This document shows, piece after piece, positions 1 to 10,620 of a DNA stretch of 60,247 bases. The stretch comes from Bacteroidia bacterium (GTDB lineage: Bacteria > Bacteroidota > Bacteroidia > B-17B0 > Aurantibacillaceae). Each line of letters starts with the position of its first letter. Positions within the stretch are counted from its first letter, which is position 1. The position numbers were made by a program, and so were the translations under genes. The notes beneath the pieces are model-generated. The model did not search any database. It was not told where the DNA came from and saw only the letters and a program-made list of their open reading frames with translations. The stretch is from positions 1 through 60,247 of the forward strand of contig JAOAHO010000012.1 of the NCBI GenBank assembly GCA_026415195.1, given 5' to 3'.

Positions 1-1
1 G

Positions 2-1096
2 CGTGATGCCTGTTCCATCTTCGACCAGCAAGTGGCCTTTGGAAAAGGCATACTCCGACGCGATGAAGTGGCAGAAAACCTGCATATGCTGGATGAAATG
101 CTGATGTTTGAATTTTCGGAATTCATTGCGAAAAACAACATTAGCGGTTGTCTCCATATCCTCGACAAAATCGTAAAAAAAGGATTCGACCTTCATCTTT
201 TCCTGACCAGTCTGGCAAACCATTTCCGTAATATTCTGATTTCAACCGATCCGCTTACCGTTCCACTCATTGAAAGTTCAGAAGAAATAAAAAATCAATA
301 TGCCAACAGGGCCTCCCTCTTTTCGTCTTCCCTGTTATTAAAAATCCTTCAGTTACTTTCAAGGGCCGACGTTAACTTCAAAAATTCAAGAAATCCACGA
401 CTTTTTACCGAATCCATTCTTATACAACTCTGTTCCTTAACACAATCCGATGAAAAAAAAAACGAATTGAATGAAAAAAAAGAAATTAAAATACCCGAAC
501 ATTCCGCCAAGTTTATTCATACTTCAACAACAGAGAAAACCTTTCCAAAATTTTCAAACAACCCTATCAGTAAAGGAAAACTGGAATTATTTAAGAAGAA
601 TTCCAAAAGTATTACCGAACTTATTGAAATTGCTAAGTCTTCTAACGGCATAGCAATTGAACTAAATGTACCTGCCAAAACTTCATCCGAAGCTCAGGAT
701 GCATTATTGACTAAGTTCACGGAAAGGAATTTTACTGAGAATGAAATTCTTTTGAAACTGGAGGATTTTATTCATAATGTTGCTGAAAGAAACAAATACT
801 TATCCATAGCATTAAAAAATGCTCAGAAAAAATTTGAAAACGGATATTTATTTCTGAATTTTCTAAATGAAACTGACAAAATTAGTTTTGAAACGGAACG
901 CACAAATTTGTATGATTTTTTAACCGTAATGGCAGAAAAAAAAATTTACGGAATTAAAGTTGACGTTATAAAAGCATCGCCCGACAACGAATCAAAAGAA
1001 CTGAATGATCCTTACAAACGCTTTGAACAAATATTAATTGAATATCCATGGATAGCCGAATTGAAGAAAAATCTTCAACTCAATCTGGAAATTTAG
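2..1096 (+). CDS. dnaX: DNA polymerase III subunit gamma/tau, C-terminal part
   Basis: The gene enters the window from the left, so only the C-terminal ~364 residues are visible. The first residues read RDACSIFDQQVAFG, which matches the conserved RDA-SIFDQ helix of the clamp-loader ATPase domain III, followed by the helical collar region (residues ~30-110 of the visible part). DnaX builds the clamp-loader complex that places the sliding clamp on DNA. The tail after ~residue 130 is Lys/Asn-rich and diverged, as is usual for Bacteroidota tau subunits. The 3' end overlaps the next gene by 49 bases. The family call is firm; the missing N-terminal ATPase core cannot be checked here. Confidence 0.88.
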   Translation, partial: RDACSIFDQQVAFGKGILRRDEVAENLHMLDEMLMFEFSEFIAKNNISGCLHILDKIVKKGFDLHLFLTSLANHFRNILISTDPLTVPLIESSEEIKNQYANRASLFSSSLLLKILQLLSRADVNFKNSRNPRLFTESILIQLCSLTQSDEKKNELNEKKEIKIPEHSAKFIHTSTTEKTFPKFSNNPISKGKLELFKKNSKSITELIEIAKSSNGIAIELNVPAKTSSEAQDALLTKFTERNFTENEILLKLEDFIHNVAERNKYLSIALKNAQKKFENGYLFLNFLNETDKISFETERTNLYDFLTVMAEKKIYGIKVDVIKASPDNESKELNDPYKRFEQILIEYPWIAELKKNLQLNLEI

Positions 1097-3924
1097 TTTT
1101 CTTTTTTATTTCATTTTGGGTTTTATTCATTGCCTGCGGACAAACGTATCTGAATTACTCTTACGCACTTCATGACCCTTGGGGAGTCAGAATTTACACT
1201 TTAAAAAACGGTTTAAAGGTAATTTTATGTCCCGACACAAATACACGGGATGTGGCAGGTATGGTGGCCGTAAGGGCCGGTAGTGCCCAGGATCCCGACC
1301 ATGCCACCGGCCTGGCACACTATCTGGAACACATGCTATTTAAAGGCACCAAATTCTTAGGAACAGTCAACTATGAAAAAGAAAAACCATTATTGGATAA
1401 AATTAAATTTTTATTTGAAGAATTCCGTAAAGAAAACGATCCGGTAAAAGCAAAAAAAATTTATAAAAAAATTGATTCCCTCAGCTTCATTGCTTCGAAA
1501 TATGCCATACCTAATGAATATGATAATCTATTACAAGCTTTAGGAGCAAAAGAATATAATGCCATGACCATGCCTGATGCAACTTTGTATTATACAATAT
1601 TGCCTTCCGTCAACCTTGAAAAATGGTTAACTATCGAATCAGAACGTTTTTTAAATCCGGTATTCAGATTATTCCACACAGAACTTGAAGTGGTTTATGA
1701 AGAAAAAAATATTTCCATGTCAGATGACAACGATCGTTTATGGACTGCACTGGCAAAGGAACTTTTTTCTCCTCTACCATATTCATATAAAACTACCATA
1801 GGAACAGTTGAGCATCTTAAAAAGCCATCCCTGCTTGAAATCGAAAATTACTTTCGTAAATACTACGTCGCTAGTAATATGGCGTTGATATTGTGTGGTA
1901 ACTTTAATGCAGATCAAACCATTCCACTTATTGAAAAACTTTTTTCTTCATTACCTTCCTCTGAATTACCTCAGGAAAAATGGCCTGAACTAGCACCCAT
2001 TCAAAAGCCATACAAAAAAGTTACTCTCTCAAGCAAAGAAAAGGAATTTATTGAGTTTGCCTGGAGAACTCCATCGATCAAAGATAAGGAATTTATGCAT
2101 CTGGAAATTCTCAAACAAATTTTGTTTGATGGAACCGGCGGCATTTTGCACGACTATTTTGTCAAATCTTCTTATGCAACCGAAGCCAATGACGTATATT
2201 TTTCTTTGGTTGGCGGTGCTTATTTCAGTATAGGATTAGTTCCTGGTTCACTTAGATACGAACAACTTCACGATTCTCTACTTTCATTCATTCAAAATCT
2301 TAAGCCCACTGCTCTTCACATAAAATCGGCCATCAACAAAATCCGAAAAAATTTTTACTATCTCGACGACTCACCGTTCGACAAAGTGATGCTTTTGCAA
2401 AAAATGTTCATCCATCAAATTAACTGGCAAGATTATATCAACCGTTTGCGATATATCGATACCATTAGCCCGGCAGGAATTAAGCATGTTATAAATAAAT
2501 ATTTTTTAAATCAACCCTACATAGTAATTCACAAGGTACGAAAAGACACGAGTATTTTGCCGGAAATAACCAAACCGAATATTACTCCCATTAGTGGAGT
2601 AAAAAATGTTCATAGTATTTTCTACAGAAAAATACAATCCATGCCTTCCATTAAGGAAAAATTTTATCCTTACATCCCCAATAAAAACTTTTTTGAATCT
2701 ACTCATGGAAGAACCATTTGTTACTTCACTTCAAATACTAAAAAAAATATTTCAGAACTAGAAATCATCTATACCGTTTTTCCTGACTCTTTAAAAAACT
2801 TTATTCCTAAACTATTCTTGAATGCTTCGTCAACCCATTCAACGTTGGAACAAATTCAAGACTTTCTTTCTTTGAATTCTATTGACTTTAATTGCTACGA
2901 AGATGACGTCGGTATTCACCTGTTGTTATCCTATTTGAATGAAAATAAAAATCAGGCCATGGAAATACTCAAACAATTAATCCATTCAAGTAAAACCGAT
3001 GAAAAAACCTTACAAAGGTTAATCAAAGAATATGAAGTGAATTTTTATGATGTAAACACCAATAATTATTTTACAAAACTAAAAAAACATGTAAAATATA
3101 AATCAGGTATTATTGGGGCAACCGACGTAATTCCTGAATCTCTAAAAAAGATTTCTTTAACAGATTTCAATAACTTATTTTCATTATTAAAAACACCCAA
3201 TGCCATCTTGTTTGCAGGAAATTTGAAAGATACCAATGAAATTAAATCGATCTTTGTTGCCTCTGGCGGCCCAATTTCATTCAACCTGAACAAAGAAATC
3301 ATTAAATGTGACACCCTCTTTGTTTTTCATTTTGACAATCCGCAAACTTTGATGAACAGTTATAAGATAATTCCCCTTCAAAAAAGCATCAATAATATTT
3401 ACCCCCAAATCCTTCTATTTAACGAATACTACCCGAATGTTTTGTTTCAACGCATTAGAGAAAGAAAAGCATTGGCATATTCAACGAACGGGCAAATCAT
3501 TTGGACGTACTGTCGCAACAGCCTTTATGCCGTGCTTTTTTCATTCATCGGTACTCAAACCGACAAAACATGTGATGCTTTCATGGAACTCAATACCATT
3601 CAGAAAAAAATTCCTGTTTCGTTGCAGGAATTCGAACTAACAAAAAAATCCTTAATACAAAAGTATAATTCTGAAAAACCGAAAAACCTTGAAATGTTAT
3701 CGAATTTATATTTTCTGAAAAGAATTGGTTACTCACTAGATAATTTCAATCGCATAACCGATGAAATTCAGGCACTATCCTACAAAGATGCTGCCGGTTT
3801 TTATCATGAGTTTATATCGAAATCACCCTATTCCATGGCTATCCTCACTTCTCCGAACAATAAAAACATTCCGTGTCTTCCTGTCAAAAAAAACATTACC
3901 CTTTCCAATAAGGAACTACGTTAA
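1048..3924 (+). CDS. M16 family zinc metallopeptidase (pitrilysin/insulinase type)
   Basis: A 958-residue protein with the inverted zinc motif HYLEH at residues 91-95 and a probable third ligand at Glu218/219 (VYEEKN). The N-terminal half therefore looks catalytic. The second half has the repeated M16 fold without a zinc motif, as in two-halved M16 enzymes. A hydrophobic stretch at residues ~17-30 ends in FIAC, which could be a signal anchor or an imperfect lipobox, so the protein probably acts in the periplasm or at a membrane. The only in-frame ATG upstream of that segment is at 1048, inside dnaX, giving a 49-base overlap. The substrate is unknown; peptide or protein turnover is the family role. 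Confidence 0.85.
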   Translation: MDSRIEEKSSTQSGNLVFFFISFWVLFIACGQTYLNYSYALHDPWGVRIYTLKNGLKVILCPDTNTRDVAGMVAVRAGSAQDPDHATGLAHYLEHMLFKGTKFLGTVNYEKEKPLLDKIKFLFEEFRKENDPVKAKKIYKKIDSLSFIASKYAIPNEYDNLLQALGAKEYNAMTMPDATLYYTILPSVNLEKWLTIESERFLNPVFRLFHTELEVVYEEKNISMSDDNDRLWTALAKELFSPLPYSYKTTIGTVEHLKKPSLLEIENYFRKYYVASNMALILCGNFNADQTIPLIEKLFSSLPSSELPQEKWPELAPIQKPYKKVTLSSKEKEFIEFAWRTPSIKDKEFMHLEILKQILFDGTGGILHDYFVKSSYATEANDVYFSLVGGAYFSIGLVPGSLRYEQLHDSLLSFIQNLKPTALHIKSAINKIRKNFYYLDDSPFDKVMLLQKMFIHQINWQDYINRLRYIDTISPAGIKHVINKYFLNQPYIVIHKVRKDTSILPEITKPNITPISGVKNVHSIFYRKIQSMPSIKEKFYPYIPNKNFFESTHGRTICYFTSNTKKNISELEIIYTVFPDSLKNFIPKLFLNASSTHSTLEQIQDFLSLNSIDFNCYEDDVGIHLLLSYLNENKNQAMEILKQLIHSSKTDEKTLQRLIKEYEVNFYDVNTNNYFTKLKKHVKYKSGIIGATDVIPESLKKISLTDFNNLFSLLKTPNAILFAGNLKDTNEIKSIFVASGGPISFNLNKEIIKCDTLFVFHFDNPQTLMNSYKIIPLQKSINNIYPQILLFNEYYPNVLFQRIRERKALAYSTNGQIIWTYCRNSLYAVLFSFIGTQTDKTCDAFMELNTIQKKIPVSLQEFELTKKSLIQKYNSEKPKNLEMLSNLYFLKRIGYSLDNFNRITDEIQALSYKDAAGFYHEFISKSPYSMAILTSPNNKNIPCLPVKKNITLSNKELR

Positions 3925-3937
3925 CTTTTATTTTCCT

Positions 3938-3945
3938 TACCTTTG
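3938..3945 (+). promoter_or_regulatory. Bacteroidota -7 box upstream of secA
   Basis: TACCTTTG is an exact TAnnTTTG match 23 bases before the secA ATG. No clear -33 TTTG partner was seen. Confidence 0.5.
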
Positions 3946-3968
3946 CCTAACTTTTAACCGGTATTAAA

Positions 3969-6900
3969 ATGCTTGATTTTTTAAAGAAAATTTTCGGGAC
4001 CAAAAGCGAAAAGCAAATTAAATTGCTCAGGGAACGCGTTGAACAAATAAATCAAATTTTCGAAACTTACCATAACCTGAGCGATGATGAATTACGCCAG
4101 AAATCATCCCAACTTCGGGAAGAAGTGAGGCAAGCCCTGGCAGCAAAGGAAGAAGAAAAGCAAAATTATATCCAAAAAGCCATTGCGTTGCCTGAAACCG
4201 AACTTAACCAAAAAGAAGAGCTTTTTAAAAAAGCCGAAGAGGCCGACAAAGAACTGCTGAAAATTCTGGAAAAAAAGCTTGATGAAATACTCAATCCGTC
4301 ATTTGCCTTATTGAAAGAAACAACCCGCCGCTGGAAAGAAAATGGTGAATTACGTGTGAAAGCAACCGATTGGGACAGGAAAATTGCCGAAAAAAGGAAA
4401 AATGTGATAATTGAAGGCGACACGGCAATTTGGAAAAACAAATGGATTGCTGCAGGTAATGAAATTACCTGGGACATGGTTTATTATGATGTTCAACTGG
4501 TTGGAGGCATTGTGCTGCATCAGGGTAAAATTGCCGAGATGGCCACAGGTGAAGGAAAAACGCTGGTTTCCACCCTTCCCGTTTTTTTGAATGCACTGAG
4601 CGGAAGGGGTGTTCATGTGGTGACGGTGAACAATTACCTTTCCCGTCGTGACTGCGAATGGAACGGCCCCCTGTATCAATTCCACGGACTGAGCGTGGAT
4701 TGCATCGATTTGTATGAACCGCATAGTGAAGAAAGAAGAAGTGCCTACCAATGCGACATCACCTATGGAACCAACAACGAATTCGGTTTTGATTATCTGC
4801 GCGACAACATGGCTCGTGCACCCGAAGAAATTGTTCAACGCGGCCATCACTATGCCATTGTTGACGAAGTAGACTCAGTATTGATCGACGACGCACGTAC
4901 TCCCCTGATTATCAGCGGGCCCACCCCTACCGGTGACAAACATGAGTTCCACATTTACAAACCAAGAGTCGAAAAACTGGTTAACATTCAAAAACAAACC
5001 GTCATTAAATTTCTGAATGAAGCCAAAAAGTTATTTGCCGATGGCAAAGAAAAAGAAGCCGGTGTAGCATTGTTACGCGCACATCGGGGACTTCCAAAAA
5101 ATAACGCATTGATAAAATTCCTTAGTGAACCCGGTGTAAAAACCCTGCTCCAAAAAACCGAAAATCATTATATGCAAGATCAGAATCGTGAAATGCACAA
5201 GATCGATGCGGAACTTTATTTTGTCATCGACGAAAAAAGCAACCATGTTGAACTTACGGAGAAAGGCATTGAATTTATTACAGCCCAAACCGAAGATCCA
5301 AAGTTCTTTGTGATACCCAACGTGGCCGATGAGCTTGCTGAAATAGAGAAAAAATATACCGATCCGGCAGAAAAAAATAAAGCAAAAGAAGCCCTGATGC
5401 TGGATTATTCCATTAAAAGTGAACGCATACATACCGTTAATCAACTCTTAAAGGCATATACTCTTTTTGAAAAAGATGTAGAGTATGTTATAGATAACGG
5501 ACAGGTTAAGATTGTAGACGAGCAAACGGGTCGTATCATGGAAGGCCGCCGTTACAGCGACGGACTGCATCAGGCCATTGAAGCTAAAGAAAACGTGAAA
5601 ATTGAAGCCGCCACACAAACCTATGCTACCATTACACTGCAAAACTACTTCCGAATGTATCACAAGCTTGCCGGCATGACCGGTACTGCCATCACGGAAG
5701 CACAGGAATTCTGGGACATTTATAAGTTGGAAGTAGTGGAAATTCCTACCCATAAGCCCGTCATTCGTATTGATCACGAAGACCTCATATTTAAAACAAA
5801 GCGAGAAAAATATAACGCCGTTATCGAGGAAATTGTAAGGTTGGTAAATGCCGGAAGGCCTGTGCTGGTGGGAACCACATCGGTAGAAACTTCGGAACTC
5901 CTTAGCCGGATGCTGAAGCTGAGGCAAATTAAGCATAATGTTTTGAATGCCAAGTTGCATGCCAAAGAGGCAGAAATTGTGGCTGAAGCAGGCAAAGCAG
6001 GAACCGTAACCATTGCTACCAACATGGCTGGTCGTGGTACGGATATCAAACTGGGGCCGGGCGTAAAGGAAGCCGGAGGCCTTGCTATCATCGGTACCGA
6101 AAGGCACGAAAGCCGCCGTGTGGACAGGCAACTTCGCGGGCGTGCAGGCCGCCAGGGCGATCCCGGTTCTTCGCAATTCTTCGTATCGCTTGAAGACGAC
6201 CTGATGCGCCTTTTCGGTTCTGAGCGCATTGCACGTATGATGGACAAATGGGGGGCAAAGGAAGGGGAAGTCCTGCAACATTCCTGGCTCACCGGAACCA
6301 TCGAACGCGCACAAAAGAAAGTGGAAGAAAACAACTTCGGTATCCGTAAGCGCCTCATCGAATACGACGATGTGATGAATGCCCAACGTGAAGTCATTTA
6401 TAAGCGAAGGCGTAATGCCCTTTATGGTGATAAACTCAGCATCTACCTTTCCAACATGATGGTGGAAATCATCGACAACCTGGTGGCTACCTACCGTGAC
6501 CTGAAGGATTTTCAAGGATTTCAAATGGAATTAATTCGTGTTTTTGGCATGGATGCCCCCATTGACGAAAAACAATTCCTTCAGAAAAACGAAGATCAAC
6601 TCATATACGAATTATTCCTGCATTTTGAAAAACATTACCGGGAAAAAAATGAAAAACTGGCTGCCTTGATTTTTCCCGTGGTCAGCGAAGTTTATACACG
6701 TCCGGACAATCAGTTTGAAAACATGCTTATCCCACTGACCGACGGATTAAAAACTATACAATTCGTTACCAATTTGAAAAAGGCTTATGAAAGTCAAGGT
6801 AAAAACATAATTCATGATCTGGAAAAAAGCGTTGTGCTTTACATGATAGACGATGAATGGAAAGAGCACCTCAGGGAAATGGACGACCTTAAGCAAGCCG

Positions 6901-7250
6901 TTCAGAATGCAGCTTTGGAACAAAAAGATCCTTTGGTGATTTACAAACTCGAATCCTTTAATTTATTTAAGGAAATGATTATCAAACTAAACAAAGATAT
7001 CATTTCCTTCCTGATGAAAGCTCATCCGCCACGAGAAGATAAGCGAGCCATCGAACAACAAGCCCGGTTTTCCATTCAAAAGCCCGTGGAAAAAAGGGAA
7101 AAACTTTCCGAATCCCGCACCGACGATCAATTTGAAAGAAAGAGGCCCAAATTGCAACCAGTGGTGAACCAAATGAAAATCGGACGCAACGATCCTTGCC
7201 CATGTGGAAGCGGGTTGAAATATAAAAATTGCCATGGCAAGGGGCTTTAA
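3969..7250 (+). CDS. secA: preprotein translocase ATPase SecA
   Basis: This 1,093-residue protein has the length usual for Bacteroidota SecA. Walker A is GEGKT at residues 194-198, and the DEAD-type Walker B is in IVDEVDSVL at about residue 295, followed by the conserved [12 protein letters not shown]. The helicase-like second half carries [10 protein letters not shown] and [14 protein letters not shown]. The C-terminus ends in the zinc-binding SEC-C motif CPCGSG...CH, which contacts SecB and the ribosome. SecA drives export of unfolded proteins through SecYEG using ATP; the type IX-secreted proteins in this window would cross the inner membrane this way. A charged insertion at residues ~50-110 is typical of the phylum. 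Confidence 0.98.
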   Translation: MLDFLKKIFGTKSEKQIKLLRERVEQINQIFETYHNLSDDELRQKSSQLREEVRQALAAKEEEKQNYIQKAIALPETELNQKEELFKKAEEADKELLKILEKKLDEILNPSFALLKETTRRWKENGELRVKATDWDRKIAEKRKNVIIEGDTAIWKNKWIAAGNEITWDMVYYDVQLVGGIVLHQGKIAEMATGEGKTLVSTLPVFLNALSGRGVHVVTVNNYLSRRDCEWNGPLYQFHGLSVDCIDLYEPHSEERRSAYQCDITYGTNNEFGFDYLRDNMARAPEEIVQRGHHYAIVDEVDSVLIDDARTPLIISGPTPTGDKHEFHIYKPRVEKLVNIQKQTVIKFLNEAKKLFADGKEKEAGVALLRAHRGLPKNNALIKFLSEPGVKTLLQKTENHYMQDQNREMHKIDAELYFVIDEKSNHVELTEKGIEFITAQTEDPKFFVIPNVADELAEIEKKYTDPAEKNKAKEALMLDYSIKSERIHTVNQLLKAYTLFEKDVEYVIDNGQVKIVDEQTGRIMEGRRYSDGLHQAIEAKENVKIEAATQTYATITLQNYFRMYHKLAGMTGTAITEAQEFWDIYKLEVVEIPTHKPVIRIDHEDLIFKTKREKYNAVIEEIVRLVNAGRPVLVGTTSVETSELLSRMLKLRQIKHNVLNAKLHAKEAEIVAEAGKAGTVTIATNMAGRGTDIKLGPGVKEAGGLAIIGTERHESRRVDRQLRGRAGRQGDPGSSQFFVSLEDDLMRLFGSERIARMMDKWGAKEGEVLQHSWLTGTIERAQKKVEENNFGIRKRLIEYDDVMNAQREVIYKRRRNALYGDKLSIYLSNMMVEIIDNLVATYRDLKDFQGFQMELIRVFGMDAPIDEKQFLQKNEDQLIYELFLHFEKHYREKNEKLAALIFPVVSEVYTRPDNQFENMLIPLTDGLKTIQFVTNLKKAYESQGKNIIHDLEKSVVLYMIDDEWKEHLREMDDLKQAVQNAALEQKDPLVIYKLESFNLFKEMIIKLNKDIISFLMKAHPPREDKRAIEQQARFSIQKPVEKREKLSESRTDDQFERKRPKLQPVVNQMKIGRNDPCPCGSGLKYKNCHGKGL

Positions 7251-7464
7251 AACACTTTTGTTTTTGCTTTCATTTGCCCTGTACTCTCAGTGCAAAAACT
7301 GGGAAGGAGTGTGGAAAGGCAAGATGGAATTTCAACCCGAAAACAAATACGGTGAAGTATGGGCCGAATTGCACATTAAAGAGCGCATCAAGGATTCCGT
7401 GTTGGAATGGAAATTATTGTATGTATTTAAAGGAAAAGAAAAAAAAGATGAGAGGCCCTATTAA
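7234..7464 (+). pseudogene. small exported protein, N-terminal part (in-frame stop)
   Basis: The ATG at 7234 overlaps the end of secA by 17 bases. The reading frame gives a short hydrophobic signal (LLFLLSFALYSQC) that could be a secretion signal or a weak lipobox with Cys19. A KNWEGVWKGKMEF segment follows. The frame stops at TAA (7462-7464), but the same frame continues open to 7752. The junction reads DERPY-stop-LRLVNRKTG, so a single GAA-to-TAA change would explain it. The intact protein would be 171 residues. I do not recognise the family. Confidence 0.6.
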
Positions 7465-7752
7465 TTGCGTTTGGTGAATCGCAAAACCGGTGAAGTGGTG
7501 ATGGATGAAAAAAATTCCATCATGTTGAATGGAAAGTTCTTTAAAAACAAAATGGTTTTTTTATTTGAACTGGATAATGTGAAAATATTAACGGAATACA
7601 CACTCCATAAAAATTCCATCACCATGGAGCATTTCACTTTCCCGCAGCGAACCATAGAGTCAGGAGGCGCCATTCAGGGAACCGACACCATCCTGAAAGC
7701 GATGTCGGTTCCGGTATTAAGCAGGCAGGAAGCCATGCTAAAAAAAGTGTGA
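7465..7752 (+). pseudogene. C-terminal part of the same interrupted gene
   Basis: This continues in exactly the same frame as 7234-7464 after one TAA codon and keeps protein-like composition (NRKTGEVVMDEKNSI, then a run of strand-like segments) to the stop at 7750-7752. It has no plausible start of its own except the TTG right after the stop. It is best read as the 3' half of a nonsense-mutated gene or of a gene with a base error. The function is unknown. Confidence 0.55.
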
Positions 7753-7753
7753 T

Positions 7754-10417
7754 TTAATTTTTAATAAATTTCGTTGTATAAATTTTGTCTTTCTTAGTAT
7801 AAACTTTTATCAGATACATGCCGTTTTTAAAATCCGAGATACAATGCTCATCCGCATCTGATTTTAAAATTAATTTACCATTTATGTCATATATTTCTGA
7901 ATTCAGAATTTCATCTTCAGTTTCATTCAAATCCAAATACAGATTTGCAGAAGTAGGATTTGGATATATTTTAATTTTTGAATTTACGGAAGAAATAACA
8001 GGTTCAGACAGAGAAGTTGTTATTGTTGTATAACTAACCCTTGCTATTTTACCACTTGCAATGAGGGCTGTTGTTACAGTGTTTGTGGAATATCTGAAAT
8101 AGTCAAATTCACCGGACATGTATAATTCATTTGAATTATACAACAACATTGAATATATGGTAGAATTTGTTCCTGAATGTGTGTAAGTGGATAAGGGAAA
8201 AAAATGATTATTTTGAAAATTATAACCCAAAATATTATATGCTATAAATTGATGCATTAATGGTTGGGTAAAAACATTAGTAGAAAAAAAACCACCAATA
8301 TATAATCTGTTGCCATCCTTCAGAACATCATGTACTATATAACCGGAATTATTTCCAACTCCGGTCAATGTAGAATTTGAAATTGGAGTAACGCTGTTAG
8401 TTAAAGGGTCGAATTTTGCTATAGAATTACAAACAATGTTATTGAATTTTATAAACTTTCCACAAACATACAATTCATTTCCTTCAAGCTTCAATCTTCT
8501 TCCAAATATTGATGAAGAAAAAGAATTGCTGTTATCTAAAAATCCTGTACCAACACTAGTCCAGGTATTGGTTGAAAAATCATATTTTGCAATACCATTT
8601 ACTGTTAGAGAATTAACACTTTGAAAATTACCCACAGCTATCAATTGGTTACCAACAACTTTAACATCATACACTATCGAATTAATTGGAAAAGCAGTTG
8701 GTGAACCTACGGATGTCCAAGTATTAGTCGATAAGTCATACATTGCGATGTTTCGGATATTATTTCCCCCTGCAGTACTAAACGCCCCGCACACAATAAC
8801 TTTATTTCCATATAAATCAATCCCATAAAGTAAGTGATTGGATGGGCCAACCCCAGAACCCATTCCAAACCAAGTCCCGGTACTTGTCTTGTATCCGGCT
8901 ACAGAATTTACCGTTTGACCTCCGGCTGTTAAAAACCTACCGACCACAAACAAAGTGTCATTTCTTGAAATAATCCTGTTAACACCACTTCCTGAAAATT
9001 GATCATATCCAATTCCCAAACCAAGTGTAGAATAGGTCTTCGTGGCCGGGTCAAATCTACAAATATTTGAAACATAAGTAGAATCGGCAACAATTAAATT
9101 TCCAATGTATATATAATTATTATGCTTATGAATAGTATTTGCAGTACCATAGATGGCTTTACCAAAACCCATTTGAAACACCTTGTTTGGACTTCTTCTC
9201 CATATAATTCCCGTGTTATATGATCTTGGAAATGTATTTACTTTAAAAAAACTTCCTCCTATAAACATTTTATTTGAATATCCATACTTCATGGTTGTTA
9301 CATGGCTAGATCCTCCGTCAGAATGTAGCTGAATTCCCGGTAATGTAAAAGCATTGGTAGATAACCGAAGGGCAGCTATATTTTTACATGCAGAACCTGA
9401 TGTGCCATTATAGTTATAAAAATCAAATCCTCCGCCTACATAAAGAGTATCTCCTACTTTTTCAAAACAATGTACAACTCCGCTTAAGCCATTTGCAGTT
9501 GAAGTACCAATTGCATGCCATGTATTTGAACTAAAATTAAATCGTGCTATGTTGTAAGCTGTTAAAGTTCCTCCGCACTGTGAAAAACTACCCCCAATAT
9601 ATAAATTATTGTTATGATAGAACAATTTAGTAACATTTGATGACCCCCCTTGTATTCCCTCTCCTCCCTGGCCTTGCAATGGATGAAAAGTATTGGATGA
9701 AGGGACATAAATCGCAATTTTATTTGCAGTAATACCTCCTGCTGTTACAAAATATCCTCCTAAATACAAATTTGTGCCGTCAGAAATCATATCATTAATT
9801 TGACTTGAAGTACCGGTGAAAGTACCCACTGTAACAGGTTCCCAAGAATTGGTATTAAAATCATATCTGGCCATGTTATTGTATGTTTTGGCTCCAATGG
9901 TTGGAAATCCGCCCCCAATGAATGGTGTACCATTTACAACCGCATAGGAATATACTGTAAAAGGAACGGTTATCGTGTTTGAAGACATGGAATACCACGT
10001 GTTGTTTGATAACCTGTAAACTGCAATACCAACAGCATTCAAAGTTGATGTATTACCAACCTTTTGAAAACTTCCAACGACAATTATACTATCATTTTGT
10101 TTGTATATATTATTAATTATATCATCCGTTTTAAAATTCGGTAATTTTTCAAATTTACCCGTATTGTCATTATAAATTACACCATATCGAGCATTGGAAT
10201 TATTATCATAAAATGGCATAATATTAACTAGACCGGAAACTACCATAAATCTCCCTACTATAAGCCATTTAGAATTTCCTAAGTATAACGAATGTTCCGG
10301 GTATCTTGCAATATTTTCAAATCCGTCATGGGGTGTAAATATCGTATCCCATACATAGGTCTGGGATTTACCGATAAAAACCGCTAAAATTGAAAAAAGT
10401 AGAATAATCTTTCTCAT
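7754..10417 (-). CDS. type IX-secreted beta-propeller-like surface protein
   Basis: An 887-residue protein with a signal peptide (MRKIILLFSILAVFIGKSQ) and a C-terminal type A sorting domain of about 75 residues that begins KIYPNPTS and ends in YTTKFIKN. Between them are about ten repeats of the form IARYDFNTNSW... followed by LYIGGSF or close variants, a kelch-like pattern expected to fold into beta-propeller blades. Such proteins cross the inner membrane by Sec and the outer membrane by the type IX (Por) system, then are released or attached to the surface. The gene is transcribed toward the broken small gene, with convergent ends 1 base apart. The ligand or enzyme activity is unknown, and no catalytic motif is visible. 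Confidence 0.85.
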   Translation of the reverse strand: MRKIILLFSILAVFIGKSQTYVWDTIFTPHDGFENIARYPEHSLYLGNSKWLIVGRFMVVSGLVNIMPFYDNNSNARYGVIYNDNTGKFEKLPNFKTDDIINNIYKQNDSIIVVGSFQKVGNTSTLNAVGIAVYRLSNNTWYSMSSNTITVPFTVYSYAVVNGTPFIGGGFPTIGAKTYNNMARYDFNTNSWEPVTVGTFTGTSSQINDMISDGTNLYLGGYFVTAGGITANKIAIYVPSSNTFHPLQGQGGEGIQGGSSNVTKLFYHNNNLYIGGSFSQCGGTLTAYNIARFNFSSNTWHAIGTSTANGLSGVVHCFEKVGDTLYVGGGFDFYNYNGTSGSACKNIAALRLSTNAFTLPGIQLHSDGGSSHVTTMKYGYSNKMFIGGSFFKVNTFPRSYNTGIIWRRSPNKVFQMGFGKAIYGTANTIHKHNNYIYIGNLIVADSTYVSNICRFDPATKTYSTLGLGIGYDQFSGSGVNRIISRNDTLFVVGRFLTAGGQTVNSVAGYKTSTGTWFGMGSGVGPSNHLLYGIDLYGNKVIVCGAFSTAGGNNIRNIAMYDLSTNTWTSVGSPTAFPINSIVYDVKVVGNQLIAVGNFQSVNSLTVNGIAKYDFSTNTWTSVGTGFLDNSNSFSSSIFGRRLKLEGNELYVCGKFIKFNNIVCNSIAKFDPLTNSVTPISNSTLTGVGNNSGYIVHDVLKDGNRLYIGGFFSTNVFTQPLMHQFIAYNILGYNFQNNHFFPLSTYTHSGTNSTIYSMLLYNSNELYMSGEFDYFRYSTNTVTTALIASGKIARVSYTTITTSLSEPVISSVNSKIKIYPNPTSANLYLDLNETEDEILNSEIYDINGKLILKSDADEHCISDFKNGMYLIKVYTKKDKIYTTKFIKN

Positions 10418-10460
10418 ATTTTTTATTTTTTTATAAAAGTATTCTGATTTTCAAATTCGT

Positions 10461-10482
10461 AAATACGAACTATTACGTATTT
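10461..10482. repeat. 7-bp inverted repeat between divergent transcripts
   Basis: AAATACG (10461-10467) and CGTATTT (10476-10482) are perfect complements around an 8-base spacer. They lie between the minus-strand propeller gene and the tRNA-Arg promoter. The site could be an operator or a small hairpin; nothing decides between these. Confidence 0.3.
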
Positions 10483-10508
10483 TCATTTTTCTTAATAAAA
10501 ATTTTACA

Positions 10509-10516
10509 TAAATTTG
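10509..10516 (+). promoter_or_regulatory. Bacteroidota -7 box of tRNA-Arg
   Basis: TAAATTTG is an exact TAnnTTTG box ending 11 bases before the mature tRNA 5' end, a suitable distance for transcription to start just upstream of the tRNA. Confidence 0.6.
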
Positions 10517-10527
10517 CGGCGTTGTTT

Positions 10528-10601
10528 GGTTCCGTAGCTTAATTGGATAGAGCATCTGACTACGGATCAGAAGGTTGGGGGTTCGACTCCCTCCGGAACC
10601 A
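10528..10601 (+). tRNA. tRNA-Arg (anticodon ACG)
   Basis: The 74-base cloverleaf has acceptor arms GGTTCCG and CGGAACC. The D-arm is GCTT/GAGC. The anticodon stem TCTGA/TCAGA encloses loop CTACGGA, giving anticodon ACG (read as ICG after deamination). The T-arm carries the TTCGACT loop. The discriminator is A, and CCA is not encoded (the next bases are CTC). Confidence 0.96.
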
Positions 10602-10620
10602 CTCCCCTCCCCCTTTAATC

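Noticed and set aside
5448-6524. 358-residue open frame on the minus strand inside secA
   Set aside because: It lies wholly opposite a well conserved secA, and its translation shows no family motif or signal.
7462-7464. TAA read as a sense codon
   Set aside because: TAA ends many intact genes here (for example secA and the gliding-type gene), so code reassignment is excluded.
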